64,000 nt of DNA from Lactobacillus laiwuensis (GCF_019972835.1 NZ_BPPB01000005.1:186001-250000); one strand, 5' to 3'; positions 53,129 through 63,384 are shown, numbered from the stretch's first letter. The notes: generated by a model not told the origin, from the sequence alone. Made by a program: numbers and translations.

Positions 53129-54853
53129 ATGCAATTAGCAGCCCTGAAACATAGAACAGAAAGCGAAGACTGTTTTGTCATTAGTCAGCACCATGTGCGG
53201 ATTCGGTTCCATAGTGCCAAAAATGATGTTAAAAAAGTAATAGTTCACTATACAGATAATTATCTTGATACCAAGACTGATAAAACCGTGGCCATGACTA
53301 AGGCAGGGCAAGGGCAGGTAACTGATTATTGGGTAGCAACTTTGAAAGCTCCTTATCGCCGCCTTAAATATACTTTCGAAGTCGTTGGCCAGGATGACAG
53401 CCATAAAATTGTTGGAGACCGCGGGATCAAAGACTTTACTGCAGCAAATTTAGCAGCCGACAGCAGCTACTTCAAATTACCTTACTTGCATGAAATTGAT
53501 CAAACCAAAACTCCTGACTGGGTTAAAAATACTGTTTGGTATCAGATCTTTCCTGAGCGCTTTGCCAATGGTGATAAAAATAATGACCCTCAAGGCACAA
53601 AACCCTGGAATCCGCATGATCATCCCGGACGAGAAGACTTTTACGGGGGCGATTTACAAGGCATTATTGACCATCTGGACTACTTAAAGGAACTGGGAGT
53701 TAGTGGGTTATACCTGTGCCCAGTCTTTAAGGCAAGTTCTAATCATAAGTATGATACGATTGACTATCTGCAGATTGACCCTGATTTTGGTGACAAGGAT
53801 TTGTTTGCCAAGTTTGTGAGTGAAGCTCATAAAAGGGGAATGAAAGTAATGCTGGACGCTGTCTTTAATCACTTAGGTGGCCAGTCAATGCAGTGGCAGG
53901 ATGTAATCAAAAATGGTTCTAAATCGCGGTTTGCATCCTGGTTTCATATTAATCATTTTCCAGTTAAACCATATCAAGGACCTGAGGCAGGCGGTCCAAA
54001 TTATGATACCTTTGCTTTTGAGGGACAAATGCCCAAATTAAATACTGCCAATCCTGCAGTCCAAGATTTTCTGCTGGAAATCGCAACTTATTGGGTAAAA
54101 TATTTTGATATTGATGCCTGGCGGCTGGATGTTGCTAACGAAGTAGACCATCATTTTTGGCGAAAATTTCATGATGAGCTTACTGCAATTAAGCCCGACT
54201 TCTATATTGTAGGTGAAATTTGGCATAGTGCACGGCCTTGGCTCAACGGTGACGAGTTTTCTGCAGTAATGAATTATCCGTATACTTTACAGATTGAGGA
54301 ACATTTTCTGCACCAAACAAAAACAGCCCAGGAACTAGTTGCGACTCTTACTGATCAACTAATGATGTACCGCGACTGCACGAATCAGGCCATGATGAAT
54401 ATGCTTGATTCTCATGATACCGCCCGTTTACTGACGCTTGCAGGTGAAAATAAAGCGCTGGCTTTGCAAACCCTGACTTTTATGTTCGTGCAGACTGGCA
54501 GCCCGTGCATTTATTACGGTACTGAAATGGGAATGACAGGAGGAGAAGATCCCGATTGCCGCAAGCCAATGGATTGGCAAAAAAAGGGCACGCCTTTTTG
54601 GTATAAAGTGCAAAAGCTGATTGCTTTTAGAAATAATCATGCTGCTACTTTAGGTAATGGCACAATCAGTCTAAGCGTTACGTCTAGCGGCTTAATCAAA
54701 GTTAAGCGAATTGGTACAGAAAAGATCACTGCTCTTTTTAATACAAGTCCTGATAAGATTGCCGTTTCGACAAACGGCCAGGTAGCATTAAGTCAGAATT
54801 TTGCAGCTGGACAACTTGCCGAGCACGGATTTGTCATTGAACTTGCAAATTAA
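53129..54853 (+). CDS. neopullulanase / maltogenic amylase (GH13_20)
   Basis: 574 residues. An N-terminal CBM34-like domain (residues 1-120) precedes the barrel. The triad is Asp334 (DAWRLDV), Glu363 (VGEIWHS) and Asp430 (LDSHDTAR). Cytosolic cyclomaltodextrinase/maltogenic amylase that shortens imported maltodextrins and opens cyclodextrins. The ATG at 53129 follows GGAGGA; an ATG 12 bases upstream overlaps that site. Starts 11 bp after the first GH13 gene. Confidence 0.9.
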   Translation: MQLAALKHRTESEDCFVISQHHVRIRFHSAKNDVKKVIVHYTDNYLDTKTDKTVAMTKAGQGQVTDYWVATLKAPYRRLKYTFEVVGQDDSHKIVGDRGIKDFTAANLAADSSYFKLPYLHEIDQTKTPDWVKNTVWYQIFPERFANGDKNNDPQGTKPWNPHDHPGREDFYGGDLQGIIDHLDYLKELGVSGLYLCPVFKASSNHKYDTIDYLQIDPDFGDKDLFAKFVSEAHKRGMKVMLDAVFNHLGGQSMQWQDVIKNGSKSRFASWFHINHFPVKPYQGPEAGGPNYDTFAFEGQMPKLNTANPAVQDFLLEIATYWVKYFDIDAWRLDVANEVDHHFWRKFHDELTAIKPDFYIVGEIWHSARPWLNGDEFSAVMNYPYTLQIEEHFLHQTKTAQELVATLTDQLMMYRDCTNQAMMNMLDSHDTARLLTLAGENKALALQTLTFMFVQTGSPCIYYGTEMGMTGGEDPDCRKPMDWQKKGTPFWYKVQKLIAFRNNHAATLGNGTISLSVTSSGLIKVKRIGTEKITALFNTSPDKIAVSTNGQVALSQNFAAGQLAEHGFVIELAN

Positions 54854-54860
54854 TTTTAAC

Positions 54861-54889
54861 AACAACTAGTTGATGCTAGTTGTTTTTTT
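54861..54889 (+). terminator. terminator between GH13 genes and malP
   Basis: AACAACTAG and CTAGTTGTT arms and a T-run. Read-through or the promoter at 54927 would serve malP. Confidence 0.75.
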
Positions 54890-54900
54890 AAACATGATTC

Positions 54901-54955
54901 TGATACCGTTAACAGCGATTTTGCTATTGCCAAATATCCCGTTTTTGCGAATAAT
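54901..54955 (+). promoter_or_regulatory. cre and promoter of malP
   Basis: TGATACCGTTAACA (54901-54914) matches the CcpA consensus at 13 of 14 positions. TTGCCA (54927-54932) and AATAAT (54950-54955) with 17-bp spacing form the promoter. Confidence 0.65.
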
Positions 54956-54997
54956 GAAAGCGTAAACAAAAACCTCACAAAGAGGGAGCGAAAGTAA

Positions 54998-57271
54998 ATG
55001 AAACGAATTTTTGAGGTTGACCCATGGAAAGTTGCCACGCACAAGTTTTCCCCGGTGGATAAAAGGCTACAGGAAAGCATTACTGCGATTGGCAATGACT
55101 ATATGGGGATGCGCGGTAATTTTGAAGAAGGCTATTCTGGAGATCAACTGCAAGGTACATACTTAGCAGGTGTCTGGTTTCCAGATAAAACGCGAGTAGG
55201 CTGGTGGAAAAACGGCTATCCGAAATATTTTGGCAAAAGCATTAATGCCCCCAGCTTTATTGGAATTGGCATCACAGTTAATAATGAAAAAATTGACTTA
55301 GCCAAGATTAAATTTACAGATTTTTATTTTGAATTAGATATGCACCAAGGCTTGCTTAGCCGCAGTTTTATTTATGAAGGTGTGGATACTAAAGTTAAGT
55401 TTGAATTTCAACGTTTTTTACATATCAGGCTAAAGGAAGCGGCTTTAATTACTGTTAAAGCTACTGTACTTGCAGGTCAGGCAGAAATTGAGTTTAATTC
55501 AACGCTTGACGGCACAGTTACTAATGAAGACAGTAACTATAATGAACATTTTTGGCTTAGCTGCAATGAGAATGCTGCAAAGCGTTCAATTCAAGTTATA
55601 ACCAAGCCTAATCCTTACGATGTGCCTCAATTTACGGTTTTGTTAAAAGCAGGCCTAAGAAATAATAATCATGTTGTTAATGGTACTGTTAAAACTGCAA
55701 CAGCAAAGTTAAGCGAGAAACTGGCAGTTACTCTAAATGCTGGAGAAAGTTACACTCTAGAAAAAGATGTAATCGTAATTACCAGTCGTGATGTAGCACC
55801 TGAGAAGCAAAGCGATCGTGCAGATGAGTTAATGCAACAATTGCAGTCAAAAAGTTTTGCAGAAAATTTGGCCGATCATACTGCGGTTTGGCAGGATCGC
55901 TGGACTAAAAGTGATGTAGTTATTACTGGTAATGATGAAGCGCAACAGGGTATTCGTTTTAACATTTTACAGTTATTCATGACGTATTACGGTGAAGACA
56001 AGAGGCTTAATATCGGTCCTAAAGGTTTTACTGGTGAAAAATATGGGGGAGCCACATATTGGGACACAGAGGCTTTTATCTTTCCGATGTACCTTTGTAT
56101 TACTAAGCCAAATGTCACGCGGGCGCTATTACAATACAGGCATGATCAACTTGACGGTGCCTATTATAACGCCCAGCAGCAAGGCTTAGCCGGAGCGCTT
56201 TTCCCGATGGTAACCTTTAACGGGATTGAATGTCATAACGAGTGGGAAATTACTTTTGAAGAAATACACCGTAATGAAGATATTCCCTTTGCAATTAAAC
56301 GATATACAAGTTATACGGGAGACGAATCATACGTTAAGAACGAAGGCATGGATGTCCTGGTAGGCACTGCCAGATTTTGGGCTGATCGAGTCCATTATTC
56401 TAAATGGCGGCATAAATATGTTATCCACGGAGTAACAGGACCTGATGAATACGACAATAATGTTAATAATAATTGGTTTACCAACCTTATGGCGCAATGG
56501 GTACTGCAATATACTTTAGAGCGACTGCCACTTGCGGATAAGGCTGCTCAAGAGCGTTTAAATGTAACTAAAGAAGAACAGGCAAAATGGCAGGACATTA
56601 TTGAAAATATTTATTTGCCTGAAGATAAAGAACGCGGCATTTTCTTGCAGCAAGATGATTTTTTAGATAAAGATATTAGACCAGCCACAGAAATTCCGCT
56701 TGACCAAAGACCAATAAATCAGCATTGGTCTTGGGATAAAATCTTACGGTCACCTTTCATCAAGCAGGCCGATGTATTGCAGGGTATTTATTACTTGGAT
56801 GACAGGTTTACCAAGGAACAAAAAGAGCGTAACTTTGCATTTTATGAGCCGTTGACGGTACATGAAAGTTCACTTTCCGCCTGTATCCATTCAATTTTGG
56901 CAGCAGAATTAGGGCGTAAAAAGCAGTCAGTAGAATTTTATGAACGCACGGCCCGCCTAGATCTCGATAACTACAATAATGATACAGATGACGGCCTGCA
57001 CATTACTTCAATGAGCGGTTCTTGGCTGGCAATAGTCCAGGGATTTGCCGGCATGCGTTATGGTCACAATCAATTGAGATTTAATCCTTTTGTGCCAGAT
57101 AATTGGACCGGGTATAGTTTTAAAATTAATTATCGCGGCCGCTTAATTCAGGTAGAAGTAACGCATCAGGAGACACGCATTACGTTAATTAGCGGACAGG
57201 AACTGACAATTTTGGTTAAAGAACAAAAGGTTACTTTAAAAGAGGGTGAACAAAATTGCTTAAAGGCCTGA
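54998..57271 (+). CDS. malP: maltose phosphorylase (GH65)
   Basis: Splits maltose with phosphate to beta-glucose 1-phosphate and glucose, saving an ATP. 757 residues, the family length. The catalytic acid is Glu484 in GPDEYDNNVNNNW; HNEWEITFEE and the C-terminal HESSLSACIHS are typical. AGAGGGAGCG precedes the ATG. The start of pgmB lies inside its 3' end (overlap of 16 bp), coupling production of the phosphorylase and the enzyme that uses its product. Confidence 0.95.
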   Translation: MKRIFEVDPWKVATHKFSPVDKRLQESITAIGNDYMGMRGNFEEGYSGDQLQGTYLAGVWFPDKTRVGWWKNGYPKYFGKSINAPSFIGIGITVNNEKIDLAKIKFTDFYFELDMHQGLLSRSFIYEGVDTKVKFEFQRFLHIRLKEAALITVKATVLAGQAEIEFNSTLDGTVTNEDSNYNEHFWLSCNENAAKRSIQVITKPNPYDVPQFTVLLKAGLRNNNHVVNGTVKTATAKLSEKLAVTLNAGESYTLEKDVIVITSRDVAPEKQSDRADELMQQLQSKSFAENLADHTAVWQDRWTKSDVVITGNDEAQQGIRFNILQLFMTYYGEDKRLNIGPKGFTGEKYGGATYWDTEAFIFPMYLCITKPNVTRALLQYRHDQLDGAYYNAQQQGLAGALFPMVTFNGIECHNEWEITFEEIHRNEDIPFAIKRYTSYTGDESYVKNEGMDVLVGTARFWADRVHYSKWRHKYVIHGVTGPDEYDNNVNNNWFTNLMAQWVLQYTLERLPLADKAAQERLNVTKEEQAKWQDIIENIYLPEDKERGIFLQQDDFLDKDIRPATEIPLDQRPINQHWSWDKILRSPFIKQADVLQGIYYLDDRFTKEQKERNFAFYEPLTVHESSLSACIHSILAAELGRKKQSVEFYERTARLDLDNYNNDTDDGLHITSMSGSWLAIVQGFAGMRYGHNQLRFNPFVPDNWTGYSFKINYRGRLIQVEVTHQETRITLISGQELTILVKEQKVTLKEGEQNCLKA

Positions 57272-57933
57272 TTTTTGATTTAGATGGTGTGCTGACAGAT
57301 TCAGCCAAATTTCACCTGGCAGCGTGGAATAATTTAGCTCAAGAACTGGGTATTAAATTAACCAGCGCGCAGTTAGATTCTCTGCGGGGAATATCACGGA
57401 TGGATTCTCTTAATTTAATTCTGAAGTATGGCAAGCAGGAAAGTAAGTACACTGAGACCCAAAAAGAAGAATTTGCGGCAGAAAAAAATGAAAAGTTTTT
57501 AGAGCAGGTCGAAACCATGACGCCAGCCGATATTTTGCCCGGAATCACAGAATTACTGGCAGATGCCAAAAAGGCAGGTCTGAAAATGTGCATTGCTTCT
57601 GCTTCTAAAAATGCCCCCAAAATCTTGAGTAAGCTGGGTATTGCCGCTAAATTTGATCAAATTGTTAATCCTGCTTTACTGGAACGCGGTAAGCCGGATC
57701 CGGAAATTTATCAAAGAGCACAGCAATTATTGCAGTTGCATAATGATGAAGTAATTAGCTTTGAAGATGCAGCTGCCGGTGTTGCGGCAATTAAGGCTGC
57801 GCACCAGTTTGCAGTGGGAATTGGAGATAAACAAATACTTAAAGGAGCTGATTATATCGTTAAATCTACAGAAGAATTAAAGCTGGATAAAATTGTGGCT
57901 GTATTTAAGAGAAATAATAAGAAGGTAGGTTAA
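57256..57933 (+). CDS. pgmB: beta-phosphoglucomutase
   Basis: Converts beta-glucose 1-phosphate from MalP into glucose 6-phosphate. HAD superfamily, 225 residues: the nucleophile Asp8 and general acid Asp10 in FDLDGVLTDSA, the cap with HLAAWNNLA, and SASKNAP plus EDAAAGVAA. The TTG start follows GAGGGTGAAC and overlaps the malP stop. Glucose 6-phosphate then enters glycolysis. Confidence 0.96.
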   Translation: MLKGLIFDLDGVLTDSAKFHLAAWNNLAQELGIKLTSAQLDSLRGISRMDSLNLILKYGKQESKYTETQKEEFAAEKNEKFLEQVETMTPADILPGITELLADAKKAGLKMCIASASKNAPKILSKLGIAAKFDQIVNPALLERGKPDPEIYQRAQQLLQLHNDEVISFEDAAAGVAAIKAAHQFAVGIGDKQILKGADYIVKSTEELKLDKIVAVFKRNNKKVG

Positions 57934-57937
57934 AGAT

Positions 57938-59044
57938 ATGGTTGAAGTTGACTTAAACCATATGTGTAAAAAGTATGAAGGCAATGATCACTATTCAGTG
58001 AAAGACTTTGATTTACACATTAAAGATAAAGAATTCATTGTTTTTGTCGGCCCCTCAGGCTGTGGTAAATCAACTACTTTAAGAATGATTGCGGGATTAG
58101 AAGATATTAGCAAAGGTACTCTTGAAATTGATCATAAGGTAATGAATGATGTGGCACCCAAAGACCGTCACATTGCCATGGTTTTCCAGAACTACGCGCT
58201 TTATCCGCACATGTCAATCTACGATAACATGGCATTCGGCTTGAAACTGCGCCATTATCATAAAGATGAGATTGATAAAAGGGTACAAAATGCTGCTAAG
58301 ATTCTTAATTTGCGTGAATATTTAGATAAAAAGCCGGCAGAACTTTCTGGTGGTCAAAGGCAAAGAGTTGCACTAGGACGGGCAATAGTGCGGGATGCTC
58401 CCATCTTCTTGATGGATGAGCCGCTGTCAAACTTGGATGCGAAACTGCGTGTTTCCATGCGGGCAGAGATTGCCAAGCTACACCAGAACTTAGGTACAAC
58501 TACAATTTACGTTACTCATGATCAGACTGAAGCTATGACCTTGGCTGACCGGGTAGTGGTAATGTCAGTTGGTAAAATTGAACAGATTGGGACACCGCAG
58601 GAGGTATATAACCACCCAGTTAATCAATTTGTCGCCGGCTTTATCGGTTCACCGCAAATGAATTTCTTTAATGTCCACTATCATGATGGTCAAGTCTCTG
58701 ATGGTAAGGGTCTTAATCTGGGAATACCTGAAGGCAAGTCAAAACTGCTTAATGAGCACGGCTATAATGACCGCGACTTGATACTGGGTATTCGGCCAGA
58801 AGATATCCACGCAGAAGAAGCCTTTTTAGAAACTTGGCCTGACGCGGTGGTCGAATCTGAAGTCGTTGTTTCTGAACTCTTGGGAGCTACTATTCAGCTT
58901 TACCAAAGAGTGGATGAAACTGAGTTTGTAGCTAACATCAATGCCCGGGATATTTATCAACCAGGGCAAAAGGTCAAGATGGGCTTTGATTTGAACAAAG
59001 CACACTTTTTCGACAAGGATACAACCTTGGCGGTAGTTAATTAG
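57938..59044 (+). CDS. msmK: sugar ABC transporter ATP-binding protein (MsmK/MalK type)
   Basis: 368 residues. Walker A GPSGCGKST, signature LSGGQRQRVALGRA, Walker B IFLMDEPLSNLDA, followed by a TOBE-type regulatory domain with GIRPEDI. It energises MalFG. MsmK can serve several sugar importers in lactic bacteria, so it may not be dedicated to maltose. Starts 4 bp after pgmB; a 70-bp gap with AGGAGG before malE. Confidence 0.92.
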   Translation: MVEVDLNHMCKKYEGNDHYSVKDFDLHIKDKEFIVFVGPSGCGKSTTLRMIAGLEDISKGTLEIDHKVMNDVAPKDRHIAMVFQNYALYPHMSIYDNMAFGLKLRHYHKDEIDKRVQNAAKILNLREYLDKKPAELSGGQRQRVALGRAIVRDAPIFLMDEPLSNLDAKLRVSMRAEIAKLHQNLGTTTIYVTHDQTEAMTLADRVVVMSVGKIEQIGTPQEVYNHPVNQFVAGFIGSPQMNFFNVHYHDGQVSDGKGLNLGIPEGKSKLLNEHGYNDRDLILGIRPEDIHAEEAFLETWPDAVVESEVVVSELLGATIQLYQRVDETEFVANINARDIYQPGQKVKMGFDLNKAHFFDKDTTLAVVN

Positions 59045-59114
59045 GGAATAAAATCAGTGACTTTAGTTGTCATTGATATAAAAACATGTTGTTTTATATT
59101 AGGAGGTAAATAAC

Positions 59115-60338
59115 ATGAATATTTGGAAGAAAGTAGCTTTAGGAAGTACAGCAGTTTTAGCTGCAATGTCACTTGCAGCGTGTTCTAATGGTAAGTCAGA
59201 CTCTTCATCAAGCAGCAGTAGTAATCAAAATACCAAGCTGACTTTATGGGTTGATACTAACCAGGTATCATACTACAAGAAAATTGCCAGTGATTTTACT
59301 AAGTCACATAAGAATATTTCAGTGCGTGTTACGCAAAATCCAACCGGATCAGCCAATGCTAAAACTGATGTAGGCAAGGACCCTTCAAAAGCAGCCGATG
59401 TTTTTGAAGCACCAAATGATCAATTAGGTCAACTGGCAGATTCTGGTTATATTAACCCGCTGTCACCAAAAGATAGTAATAACATTAAATCTAATTACAT
59501 TGACGTTGCAGCTAAAGGCGTAACTTGGAAGGGCAAGATCTATGCTTATCCATATGCACAACAGGCACAAACAATTTATTACAACAAGTCTAAATTATCA
59601 GCAAGCGATGTAAAAGACTGGAAGACTTTAACTTCAAATGGAGTTGTGGCAACAGACTTTACTAACGCTTATGTTATGTGGCCGGTATTCTTCTCTGCTG
59701 GTACAAAGCTTTATGGTGACAGTGGTGAAGATTTGAAGGGCTCAACCTTTAATTCTGCTAAAGGTGTTAACGCATTGAAGTGGTTTGCAGAGCAAAAGAA
59801 TAACAAGGGAGTAATGCAGACCTCTAATGCTTTGAACCAATTGAAGAAGGGCAACGCTCAAGCCATCTTGGATGGTCCTTGGAACGCGGCTAACATTAAG
59901 AAGATTTTAGGTAAGAACTTTGCTGTTGCTAAGTACCCAATGATTAATGTTGGTGGCAAGAATGTGCAAATGCAAGCCTTTTTGGGAATCGAAGGGTTCG
60001 CTGTTAATGCTCATACCAAGAATCCTAAGGCTGCATCACAATTAGCAGCATTTATTACAGACAAAAAGTCACAATTAATTGCTCACAAAGAAGCTGGTCA
60101 AATCCCTGTTCTTAAGGAAGCAGTTAATGACTCAGCAATTAAGAATGATCCAGTTGCTGATGCGGTAACTGAAATGTCTAAACCTGGCAATTCAGTCTTA
60201 ATGCCGAAATTACCACAAATGTCTGTTTTCTGGAACGATGTTCCTCCTCTAATCAATGGTGCATATGATGGTAAAGTTAAACCTGATCAATATAAAGCAC
60301 AACTTGATAAATTAGCTAAGCACTCATCAAAGAAATAG
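59115..60338 (+). CDS. malE: maltose/maltodextrin-binding lipoprotein MalE
   Basis: 407 residues with signal peptide and lipobox LAAC (Cys23), then a Ser/Asn-rich linker that keeps it mobile outside the membrane. The body is a family 1 sugar-binding protein (KLTLWVDTNQVSYYKKIASDF, DVFEAPNDQLGQLADSG, FAVNAHTKN). It captures maltodextrins for MalFG. AGGAGGT precedes the ATG. A partial terminator follows. Confidence 0.92.
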   Translation: MNIWKKVALGSTAVLAAMSLAACSNGKSDSSSSSSSNQNTKLTLWVDTNQVSYYKKIASDFTKSHKNISVRVTQNPTGSANAKTDVGKDPSKAADVFEAPNDQLGQLADSGYINPLSPKDSNNIKSNYIDVAAKGVTWKGKIYAYPYAQQAQTIYYNKSKLSASDVKDWKTLTSNGVVATDFTNAYVMWPVFFSAGTKLYGDSGEDLKGSTFNSAKGVNALKWFAEQKNNKGVMQTSNALNQLKKGNAQAILDGPWNAANIKKILGKNFAVAKYPMINVGGKNVQMQAFLGIEGFAVNAHTKNPKAASQLAAFITDKKSQLIAHKEAGQIPVLKEAVNDSAIKNDPVADAVTEMSKPGNSVLMPKLPQMSVFWNDVPPLINGAYDGKVKPDQYKAQLDKLAKHSSKK

Positions 60339-60353
60339 TTAATTAAATTACTT

Positions 60354-60384
60354 AAAGGTTGGACAAGTAGTGCCCAGCCTTTTT
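60354..60384 (+). terminator. intercistronic attenuating terminator between malE and malF
   Basis: AAAGGTTGG pairs with CCCAGCCTTT (wobble and one mismatch) and is followed by T-run. It would lower malF-malG relative to malE, as is common for receptor genes. Confidence 0.65.
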
Positions 60385-60404
60385 GTTCAAGAAGAGGAAG
60401 AATT

Positions 60405-61763
60405 ATGTTTAGGAAGAAAAAACATGCGGCACCTGAAGCAACCTTTAAGGAAGTATGGTCTAAAGGCAATATTGCTACCAAATTGTCATTCTTTATTATG
60501 GGTTCCAATGCTCTGGCAAATAAGCAGTGGGTAAAAGGCATAGCATTATTGCTGACAGAAGCAGCCTTTATTGTTTGGTTTGTTTTTAGTGGCATATCCG
60601 CAATTAGTATGATGTCAAGCTTGGGACCAATTAAAAGTAAAAAGGTTGTTTATGATAGCGCACAAGGCGTTTATATTACTAAGCAACCTTCAAATTCAGT
60701 TTTGATTCTTTTGTTTGGCTTACTGGCAATTATTGTTTGCATTGCAATGGTTTACTTATACATTGTCAACCTGCGTTCTACCAGAAAAAATTATGTGCTC
60801 AAGCGGGATGGCAAACATATTTTAACCAATAAAGAAGAACTGGCAAACTTGTTTGATTCTCGTTTGCATGACACTCTGATGACTTTCCCAATCATTGGCA
60901 TTCTCTGTTTTACCATTTTGCCGACAATCTTTATGATTTCAATGGCTTTTACAAACTATGACCGGCAACACCCAATTGCCTTTTCTTGGACAGGATTTCA
61001 AGCTTTTGGCAATGTACTTAGTGGTGACCTTTCAGGTACGTTCTTCCCGGTTTTGGGTTGGACACTTATCTGGGCAGTAGCTGCTACGGCAACAACATTC
61101 TTTTTTGGAGTTTTGCTTGCCTTGCTGATTGAATCTAAGGGAATAAAACATAAAGGCTTCTGGCGGACAATCTTTGTGATTGTCTGGGCTGTACCTCAGT
61201 TTGTTTCTTTGTTAATGATGGCTCAGTTCTTAGATTATCAGGGCGCACTCAACAATATCTTAATGAATATCGGCTGGATTTCTCATCCGCTACATTTTAT
61301 TGACAGTCAAGCATCACCTTTGGTAGCACGAATAACGGTTATTATTGTTAATATGTGGATCGGTATCCCAGTTTCAATGCTGGTTTCGACTGCGATTATT
61401 CAAAATTTGCCAACCGATCAAATTGAAGCTGCAAAAATCGATGGTGCTAATGCACTACAGGTATTCAAGTCAATTACTTTTCCACAAATATTATTTGTGA
61501 TGGCACCTTCTCTTATTCAACAGTTTATTGGTAATATTAATAACTTTAACGTGATCTTCCTGTTAACTGGAGGAGCACCAATGAATAACAAGTATAATGG
61601 TGCTGGTTCTACCGACCTGTTGGTAACGTGGCTGTACAACTTAACCTTTGGTCAGGAGCAGCGCTACAATGCCTCAGCGGTCTTAGGTATCCTCATCTTT
61701 ATTATCAGTGCGGTATTTTCATTAATTGCATACCGCCATACCAATGCTTTTAAGGAGGGCTAA
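60405..61763 (+). CDS. malF: maltodextrin ABC transporter permease MalF
   Basis: 452 residues with about eight hydrophobic segments. Compared with minimal permeases it has an N-terminal extension of about 150 residues with extra helices and a polar cytosolic loop (residues 1-20 and 110-150). The EAA loop is IEAAKIDGANALQVFKSITFPQ near residues 340-360. GAGGAAG precedes the ATG. Pairs with MalG to form the channel. Confidence 0.92.
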   Translation: MFRKKKHAAPEATFKEVWSKGNIATKLSFFIMGSNALANKQWVKGIALLLTEAAFIVWFVFSGISAISMMSSLGPIKSKKVVYDSAQGVYITKQPSNSVLILLFGLLAIIVCIAMVYLYIVNLRSTRKNYVLKRDGKHILTNKEELANLFDSRLHDTLMTFPIIGILCFTILPTIFMISMAFTNYDRQHPIAFSWTGFQAFGNVLSGDLSGTFFPVLGWTLIWAVAATATTFFFGVLLALLIESKGIKHKGFWRTIFVIVWAVPQFVSLLMMAQFLDYQGALNNILMNIGWISHPLHFIDSQASPLVARITVIIVNMWIGIPVSMLVSTAIIQNLPTDQIEAAKIDGANALQVFKSITFPQILFVMAPSLIQQFIGNINNFNVIFLLTGGAPMNNKYNGAGSTDLLVTWLYNLTFGQEQRYNASAVLGILIFIISAVFSLIAYRHTNAFKEG

Positions 61764-61765
61764 AA

Positions 61766-62623
61766 ATGATATCATATCAAAATCAAAAACGCCTTTCACT
61801 CATTTTTCGTTACCTATTATTGATTATCCTGGCTGTAGTTTGGATTTTACCAATTATCTGGATAATATTAGCCAGTTTTTCCTATAATGATACGGGATTT
61901 GTTTCAACTTTTTGGCCTGACAAATTTACTTTTGACAACTACATTGGTATTTTTACTAATTCGCAGTACCCACTGGTCAGCTGGATTATTAACACATTGA
62001 TTGTTTCTATACTATCAATGATCATTTCTACTTTTTTAACGATTTCAGTTGCTTATGTTTTGTCACGGTTACGCTTTTCGTTTAGAAAGCCGTTCATGCA
62101 GATTGCACTGGTCTTGGGCATGTTTCCTGGATTTATGTCAATGATCGCTCTTTATTACATTTTAAAGGGCTTAAACATGTTAAACCTGGGCGGCCTGCTA
62201 CTGGTATATGTCGGTGGTGCTGGACTGGGATTCTACGTTGCCAAAGGCTTCTTTGACACGGTCCCATTTTCAATAGATGAAGCTGCTGAAATTGATGGGG
62301 CCACTAAATGGCAAATCTTCATGCACGTTGATTTGCCATTAGCTAAGCCTATGATAGTTTACACTGCTTTAACAGCCTTTATTGGTCCGTGGACTGACTT
62401 TATTTTCTCGGGAATTATTTTGTCAACCTCAGGCAATCCTAAAACATACACAATTGCGTACGGACTTTATAACATGGTGCACAACACTAAGGGCAATGCT
62501 ACCGCGTACTTTGCGGAGTTTGTTGCTGGTTGTGTGATTATCGCTATTCCAATCACGATCTTATTCGTCTTCATGCAGAAGTTTTACGTCAACGGTATTA
62601 CTGCTGGTGCAGAAAAGGGATAG
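61766..62623 (+). CDS. malG: maltodextrin ABC transporter permease MalG
   Basis: 285 residues with six hydrophobic helices. EAA loop: DEAAEIDGATKWQIFMHVDLP near residues 172-192. It starts 2 bp after malF (coupled) with GGAGG inside the malF end. A terminator follows, closing the maltose locus. Confidence 0.93.
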   Translation: MISYQNQKRLSLIFRYLLLIILAVVWILPIIWIILASFSYNDTGFVSTFWPDKFTFDNYIGIFTNSQYPLVSWIINTLIVSILSMIISTFLTISVAYVLSRLRFSFRKPFMQIALVLGMFPGFMSMIALYYILKGLNMLNLGGLLLVYVGGAGLGFYVAKGFFDTVPFSIDEAAEIDGATKWQIFMHVDLPLAKPMIVYTALTAFIGPWTDFIFSGIILSTSGNPKTYTIAYGLYNMVHNTKGNATAYFAEFVAGCVIIAIPITILFVFMQKFYVNGITAGAEKG

Positions 62624-62635
62624 GACTTAGTAAGA

Positions 62636-62665
62636 AAAATGCGGCTCACATGAGTCGCATTTTTT
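62636..62665 (+). terminator. terminator of the maltose locus
   Basis: AAAATGCGGCTCA and TGAGTCGCATTTT arms (one mismatch) and T-run. Confidence 0.88.
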
Positions 62666-62726
62666 GTTTGGGTAATATTTTTTGAAATCATTAAGTGGTC
62701 GTTAACATTCAATTTGTAAAAAAAGA

Positions 62727-63025
62727 TTATGAAAGTTTGTTAATCCAATTATGCCATTCTTGAATATAAAAATTAGAGTCACACGGATCCATTTTTGGAA
62801 TATAGAAAGTTGAATAATTTATTTCTTTAGAATAATGAACTGCATTATTTGCACTGCCAAAAGCACTGAGTTCTGAAATTGCGGCAGTTTTAACGTTTCT
62901 TTGAGCAATGTTACTTAAATACTGCATTAGATATTGATTGTGAATCATTCCCCCATCAGTATGAATTTCATGGTTGACTTGAGGAAATAGCTTTTTCGAT
63001 TCTGGCTGTTTGTTATTTTTTAATT
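62727..63025 (-). pseudogene. C-terminal fragment of an FGGY carbohydrate kinase
   Basis: An open frame ends at 62727 and encodes IHTDGGMIHNQYLMQYLSNI followed by an ISELSAFGSANNA segment, which is the DGG-x-x-x-N-x-x-x-Q-x-x-A-D and E-x-x-A-x-G-A-A pattern of FGGY kinases such as xylulokinase. A stop at the upstream side and absence of the N-terminal ATP-binding domain show it is a remnant. Confidence 0.6.
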
Positions 63026-63031
63026 TCTAAA

Positions 63032-63346
63032 GTGACTAATATGACAGAATTATCAATATTAATGGTAGTTGTAGGATTAGCATGGTCTTTGTTTTTACCC
63101 TATAGTTTCGGGCAAGCAATGGCTAAAGCACCAGTAGGATCAGAAAATATGAGCGTATCAGTAGCCATGGTAGGCTGCAACTTAGGCTGCTTTATAGCAC
63201 CATATGTGATGGCAGCTTTGGGGAAACTGATTGGAAATACAAGTGCAACTAAATCCTTTATAATTTGTTCAATTTCATTTGTACTCATGGCGGTAATAAT
63301 ACTATTTTATGAATTGAAGTCATCAGCAAGCCATGATAGTATTTGA
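63032..63346 (+). pseudogene. C-terminal fragment of an MFS transporter
   Basis: About 100 residues with three hydrophobic helices (VGLAWSLFLPYSFG, VAMVGCNLGCFIAPYVMAAL and FIICSISFVLMAVIILFY) that match the last helices of an MFS permease. The first nine helices are missing. Together with the FGGY kinase remnant it marks a lost sugar-use locus. Confidence 0.7.
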
Positions 63347-63384
63347 AAATTAGTTTATAAAAAATAATTATCCTAGCTAACAAA

